Assembly: GCA_026686845.1 (NCBI GenBank)
Contig: JAIVEN010000004.1
Span: 10,944,827 to 11,008,826, forward strand
Reading direction: 5' to 3'
From: Adenanthera pavonina
Taxonomy: Eukaryota > Streptophyta > Magnoliopsida > Fabales > Fabaceae
Length of the DNA stretch: 64,000 bases
The position numbers and the translations under genes are program-made. The notes below the pieces were generated by a model. It did not search any database, was not told the origin of the DNA, and worked only from the letters and a program-made list of their open reading frames with translations. Shown here piece by piece: positions 59,008-64,000 of this stretch (positions are counted from its first letter, which is position 1; every line of letters begins with the position of its first letter).

Positions 59008-62000
59008 TTACAATTCATTGGGATTTATTATTCCCAATTCTCTTTTGATTTTGTAATATCTATCTTCTATAAGTGGTTTAGTCAAAATGTTTGCAATCTG
59101 ATCTTCAGTAGGGACGTATTCCAATTTGATATCTCCTTTCAAAATATAGTCCCTTATGAAGTGATGTCTTACTTCAATGTGCTTTGTCCTTGAATGCATG
59201 ATTGGATTCTTTGTGATATTGATGATACTTTGATTATCACATTTTATTGGTATCTCCTTCATCTCAATCTCAAGATCTTCAAGTTGCTGCTTCATCTAAA
59301 GGACTTGAGCACAACAGTTGCCTGCTGCTACTTATTCAACTTCTACCGTAGAGAGAGCTACACTGTTCTATTTCTTGCTGAACCATGAAACCAGGGATCC
59401 TCCTAGAAATTGACACGTTCCACTTGTGCTCTTTCTATCCGTTTTGGATCCAGCAAAGTCAGCATCAGTATATCATATGAGCTCTTCTCCATTGTCTTTT
59501 AGATACCAAAGTCCCATTTGTGATGTTCCAATTAAGTATATGAAAATGCTCTTAACAGTTGTTGTATGGGACTCTTTGGGACATAATTGAAACCTTGCAC
59601 ATATGCAGACACTGAACATAATGTCAGGTCTACTTGTTGTTAGATATAACAGGGAACCAATCATTTTTCTATACTGAGTTATATAAAAAAGCTTTCCTCC
59701 TTTATCCATATCAAGTTTCATTCCAGTGGCCATAAGAGTTCTCATTGATTTGGCTTTTTCCATTCCAAACTTTTTTAGCAACTCCTTCAGATATTTTGAT
59801 TGATTGAGGAAGATGCCATCATCACATTATTTAATTTGCAGTCCAAGAAAGAAGTTGAGCTCACCTATCATAGACATCTCAAATTCACTTTGCATTAACT
59901 TAGAAAAATTCTTGCAAAGAGATTTATTAGTAGCACCAAATATAATATCATCAGCATAAATTTGCACAATAAGGAAGTCTTTATTTTTCTTTTTAGTAAA
60001 CAATGTGGTATCAACTTTTCCTCTATTAAATCCCTTATCAGTTAGAAAATTGCTTAGCCTTTCGTACCATGCTCTAGGTACTTGTTTTAAGCCATAGAGA
60101 GCCTTCTTCAGTTTATGAATATGGTTTGGTTTTATTTAGTCCTCAAAGCCTATATGTTGATTAGCATAAAACTCTTCCATAATATAACCATTCAGAAAAG
60201 CACTCTTTACATCCATTTGATATAGCATTATGTCTTTTATGCATGCATAGGTTAAGAGAATTCTTATTACTTCTAATCTTGCAACTGGAGCAAAAGTTTT
60301 CTCATAATCTATGTTTTCCTCCTGATTGTGTACTTTGACTACTAATCTAACTTTGTTTTTAATAATTGTTCCTGATTCATCAAGTTTATTTCAGAATACC
60401 CATTTAGTTTCCATAATTAGGTGATTCTTGGGCCTAGGAACTAAATCCCAAACTTAACTTCTTTTAAATTGATATAGCTAATATCCTCTATTCATCAATT
60501 AAAGCTTCTTCAGTACTCATAGGTTCAATTTAAGAAATAAATGTACAGTTATTTATTTGATCCCTAAGTTATCTTTTGGTTCTCACATTTTCTTGAACAA
60601 CCCTAATAACTTAATCAACTGGATGATTCCCTTAATATCTCTAAACTCTAGAGAGTTCTTGAGAAATTTCTTCATTATTCTTAGATTCTACATCTTTTTC
60701 TTGAATTTCTTCCTCTGTATTAACAGATTCTGATATTTTTGGAGGTTCAATTTTATTTTCTTTAGAAAATTTCAAGTTCTTAAGGCTAGAGATTAGTTCA
60801 TCCTCATCTAAGGCATGTTTAGAAATAGTTTCATTTTCAATGGAAACTACATGCACAGATACTTCTATTGTTCTCGACTTTTTGTTAAACACCCTATATG
60901 CTTTACTTCTACTAGAATAGCCAAAGAATATACCTTCATCTGATTTGGCGTCAAACTTACCCAAATTCTATTTGCCATTATTGTGGATGAAGCACTTACA
61001 TCCAAACACATGCAGGTGTCAAAGATTTGGTTTCCTTCCTTTGTAGAGCTCACAAGAAATCTTCCCCATAATTGGTTTGATGTAGGCTTTATTGATAATG
61101 TAGCTTGCTGTGTTTACTACATCAAATTAGAAGTATTAAGGAAGCTTTTTTTTCATTTAGCATTGCTCTTGCTATTTTTCCTAATGTTCTGTTCTTTGTC
61201 TCTACTACTCCATTTTGCTGAGGAGTTCTAGGAGCTAGGAAGTTGTGGCCAATTCCTTGCTATTCACTGTACTCCAAAAAGCTTGAGTTTTCGAATTCTC
61301 CTCCATGATCAGACCTGATGGATATAATAGAAATACCTTTCCCATTTTGCACTTTCTTGACTAAGATTACAAATGCATCAAAAGTCTCTTCTTTGGAGAA
61401 AAGAAATAGGGTCCAAGTAAATCTGGAATAATCATCTATAACTACAAGCACATATAAATTTTCGCCAATGCTTTTTACTCTAGATGGACCTATCAAGTCC
61501 ATGTACAGTAATTGTAGGGGTCTAGATATGGTGATTACATTTTTAGGTTTGAAGGATGATTTAGCTTTTCCCCTTTAGACATGTATCATATTCTCTACAT
61601 TTTTCAAAAGAAATGTTTGGTAATCCAATGACTAATTCATTATTAATCAATTTGGTTACTTGGTTCATGTTAACATGGGCTAATTTTTTATACCACAACC
61701 AACTTTCATTATCTTTACTAATTAAACATACAGAGTCTAAAGAAGGAAGTTTATCTAGATTAATGGTATAGGAGTTACCATCCATTTGAGCTCTAATAAC
61801 AACTTTGCGATCACTTTTTCGAATGACTAGGCAGAACTTTGAGTCAAACAGTACCTAATTTCCTTTGTTACATGTCTGACTTATACTTAGCAAGTTGTGG
61901 TTGAGACTAACCACAAATAACACCTCTTCTATGGATGTTTTAGGATTCTTGCCCATGATACCAATGCCAATTATTCTGCCATATTGGTCACCTCCAAAAT

Positions 62001-62124
62001 TCACCTTTCCTCCTTTCTTGTCTCTAAGGGTGATGAACTTCTCCTTATCACCAGTCATATGTTTTGAGCATGCACTGTCCATACGCCATTTATTGCATTT
62101 GCTAGCTCTAAGACAGAATTGCAA
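59008..62124 (-). pseudogene. pol: Copia pol: PR-IN-RT-RNase H, decayed
   Basis: In reading order: the protease remnant has DSACSKHMTG (about 62080), close to the DSGCSRHMTG-type active site; Gly to Ala is a visible change. The pre-integrase finger region (61785-61561) has WLWYKKLAHVN and CREYDTCLKGKS. The integrase core (from 61502) has MDLIGPSRV, VVIDDYSRFTW and IRSDHGGEFEN, with its C-terminal part GIFFGYSSRSKAYRVFNKK (60925-60860). Reverse transcriptase (about 60.3-59.8 kb) has MDVKSAFLNG and the catalytic YADD at 59958-59947. The RT tail and RNase H region (59781-59008) has RPDIMFSVC and SRTKHIEVRHHFIRD and ends TKPLIEDRYY. Domain order IN before RT marks Ty1/copia. Many stops and frameshifts separate the pieces. 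Confidence 0.92.
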
Positions 62125-62129
62125 AACAA

Positions 62130-63972
62130 AGTTCAGTTTTTCTTTTTAGATACCCAAATCTGTTTGGGTTCTTTTTTGTTAGTGGTATTCTCCCTAGATA
62201 CAGATGTACCTTTGGGAACCCATTCTACCTTCCTGCCAAGTCCATTTTTCTTTAACCAGCATGAACTAGAGACATGTCCCTTCTTGTTACAGAAGTGATA
62301 GGTGATAAAGGGATTGCTAGATTGTGATGCAGGAAGAAAGCAATGCAGATAATATTTTTATTTCACAAATCTGGGTTGGACATAAGATTCAATGGATTTT
62401 GAATTGTAACTTTTCTTTTTATGTCTATCTGCATAAAGAAAGTGTCTCATGTATAAGTTTTGATTTTTCTTTTTATTCTTTTCTTTGACTACACAAGGAT
62501 TTTAACTAAAACTAGTTTTTTCTTGTGCAATCCTCTGACTTCCTAGTAATGCAAATCACATGTCTGTTCCTTTGGTAAGTTTAGTTAGGATTTTGAAAAG
62601 ATATTCATTATTTTTTTTTAGCTTAATGCATGATGTACAACGGGCAGATTCAACTCTATATTTAGATGTAATGTCATACATTTTGCAATCTGATTCTATC
62701 CTACTAATCTTTTTCTTAGCAAGTTTTAGTTCCTTTGCAATTTTAATGAATTTATCATGCAGATCATGAAATGCATCAAGCAATTAGAATAGGAGGGTCA
62801 GAATCATTTACCTCATCTTCATGATCACTGTCAGATGAATTCAGAATTTCTTCAGCTGCACGTGTCATCAAAGATATGTTGGCAACTTCTTCCTTATATT
62901 CATCTTCTTCATCTAAGTTGTTACCCCACATTGATGAGATGTAGACCCTTTTCCGTTTACCTTTGTCAGCAGCTCTCTTTTCTTTCTCCTGCTTTTTTAG
63001 GAATTGTGGGTATTCCTATTTGATGTGTCCTTACTTCTTGCATTTATAGTAGGTGATAGGCTCTTTGCGTTCCTTTTTGTTGTCTCCAGCTGCTTCTTTC
63101 TTGAAGAACTTTTTGTTTCATTTTTTGATATAGAATCTTCCAAATTTTCTGACCAATATAGCCAGAGTTTCTTTATCCAGCTCTTTTTCATCATTAGAAT
63201 CCTCTTCTCTTTCTTTTGCAGCTTTTAACGTAAGACCTTTTTTCTTTTTGTCTTGTCTAGCATAATTGAGAGCCTTTATCTTGCCCTCATATTCCTCTAA
63301 GATGCCAAAAAGAGTTGTAATAGAAGCCATTGATTGCCTTCTAGCTTTCTCTATGACTGTTACTTTTGATTACCATTCAAGAGGAAGAGCTCTAAGGATT
63401 TTTTTGATTTTCTTTGGTTGTGTGTACTCCTTATCTAGACTCTTTAGCTGATTCATAATGAGGGTGAATCTCTTCTGCAGATCTTTGATGTTTTCATCTT
63501 CCTTCATTTTGAAGCTTTCATATTCACCTATGCAGGAATTTAGCTTATTTTCTCTAACTCCAGTTGTTCCTTTATGAGCAATTTCCAGAGTATCCCACAT
63601 ACCTTTGGTTGTTGTTCATTTAGAAACCCTATAAAATTTGTCCTGGTTAAGTGCACTAACTAGGCAGTGTTTAGCTTTGTAGTTGAGTAGGACTCTTCTT
63701 TTATCTTTATCATTCCATTCCTCTTCTGGCTTTTCCTTGTACTTGCCATCATCCTGCAGCTTCATTGGAACAAAGTCTCCCTTCTGGGTGACTGGCTAGA
63801 TGTCTAAGTCAATGGACTGGAGATAGATCTGCACCTTTATCTTCCAATATCCATAATGTTCTCCATTGAAGCCAGGAGGTATGTTGGTATTGTCTCCCTC
63901 AGGAGGAATGTTTTCTCCAAAGCCAGCTACATGTTCTCCTGGATTGTTAGATCCTTTAGTTGGGAGTTCAGA
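62130..63972 (-). pseudogene. gag: Copia gag, decayed
   Basis: It starts just after the PBS; no clear initiator Met is left. Recognisable parts are FNGEHYGYWKIKVQIYLQS (about 63875-63820) and the UBN2-type capsid region with MWDTLEIAHKGTTGVRENK and IKDLQKRFTLIMNQLKSL (63600-63440). Further on is a Lys/Glu-rich linker. Two CCHC knuckles have lost residues: YKCKK-stop-GHIK-stop-EYP near 63050 and YHFCNKKGHVSSSC near 62300, where the first Cys is Tyr. Stops and shifts are frequent. Confidence 0.8.
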
Positions 63973-63983
63973 CTCTGATACCA
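63973..63983 (-). other. Primer-binding site of the copia element
   Basis: On the minus strand tggtatcagag lies two bases after the 5' LTR end and is complementary to the 3' end of initiator tRNA-Met. Confidence 0.9.
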
Positions 63984-63985
63984 CT

Positions 63986-64000
63986 TATTAAGTTTGTTGG
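63986..64000 (-). repeat. 5' LTR of the copia element, first 15 visible bases
   Basis: The plus strand tattaagtttgttgg corresponds to tgttaggtttgttgg at the left end of the 3' LTR (53802), differing at two positions. The rest lies beyond the window. Confidence 0.8.

Larger units (their letters stand above)
53802..64000 (-). mobile_element. SIRE/Maximus-type Ty1/copia element, partial
   Basis: A minus-strand element: PBS at 63983-63973, gag (about 63.97-62.13 kb), pol in copia order PR-IN-RT-RNase H (62.1-59.0 kb), an extra reading frame after pol (58.0-55.9 kb), a polypurine tract and a 3' LTR (55317-53802). Its 5' LTR is cut by the window end after 15 bases. The extra post-pol frame and the gag type indicate the SIRE/Maximus clade. 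All frames contain stops and shifts, so the copy is dead. Confidence 0.9.

Noticed and set aside
1..64000. CRISPR arrays or bacterial-type operons
   Set aside because: No regularly spaced identical repeats with unique spacers are visible, and gene structure is plainly intron-containing plant type.

Overview
This is a nuclear window from a flowering plant, probably a eudicot. The signs are AT-rich DNA, GT-AG spliced genes with plant-type products, large LTR retrotransposons primed by initiator tRNA-Met, and a Helitron. I cannot name the species from the sequence alone.

Layout. A 16-kb gene island (36.4-52.3 kb) holds three apparently intact genes, all of whose exons I could assemble in frame. 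They are a REX1-B domain protein (minus strand, 4 exons, 204 aa), the ESCRT-II subunit VPS36 (plus strand, 8 exons, 447 aa) and an NADH-cytochrome b5 reductase (minus strand, 9 exons, 294 aa). The first two are head to head across about 2.2 kb; VPS36 and the reductase are tail to tail across about 1.1 kb. The three jobs (nucleotide-excision-repair related, endosomal sorting, ER electron transfer) give no sign of acting together, so this looks like ordinary plant gene order.

Left of the island (1-36 kb) almost everything I can identify is nested transposable elements. Kilobases 1-6.8 are a three-deep nest: a gypsy-type LTR interrupted by a copia-type LTR, itself interrupted by a 1.4-kb LTR-like element. 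Next comes another diverged LTR (6.8-9.6 kb). A decayed Helitron helicase gene (9.6-20.9 kb, minus) is split by a complete Tekay/Del-type chromovirus (11194-20689) with 2.3-kb LTRs, a CATCA target duplication, PBS, PPT and a dead gag-pol. Then follow a solo LTR with a perfect TTGAG duplication (21169-23594), an LTR with a PBS remnant (24.1-24.7 kb), a truncated LTR (25.2-26.7 kb), a 4.7-kb stretch without recognisable coding sequence and a reverse-oriented LTR (31.6-34.7 kb).

Right of the island (53.8-64 kb) lies a minus-strand copia element of the SIRE/Maximus type. It has a 3' LTR, an extra reading frame after pol, a decayed gag-pol and a PBS; the 5' LTR is cut by the window end. No functional transposon protein survives. 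The chromovirus stops are mostly explained by TGG to TAG/TGA or CGA to TGA changes, as expected of methylated, silenced copies. I saw no tRNA, rRNA, CRISPR or bacterial-type feature. I found no convincing new system; the most interesting points are the SIRE post-pol ORF, the reconstructed insertion order and the inverted repeat units inside the copia element.
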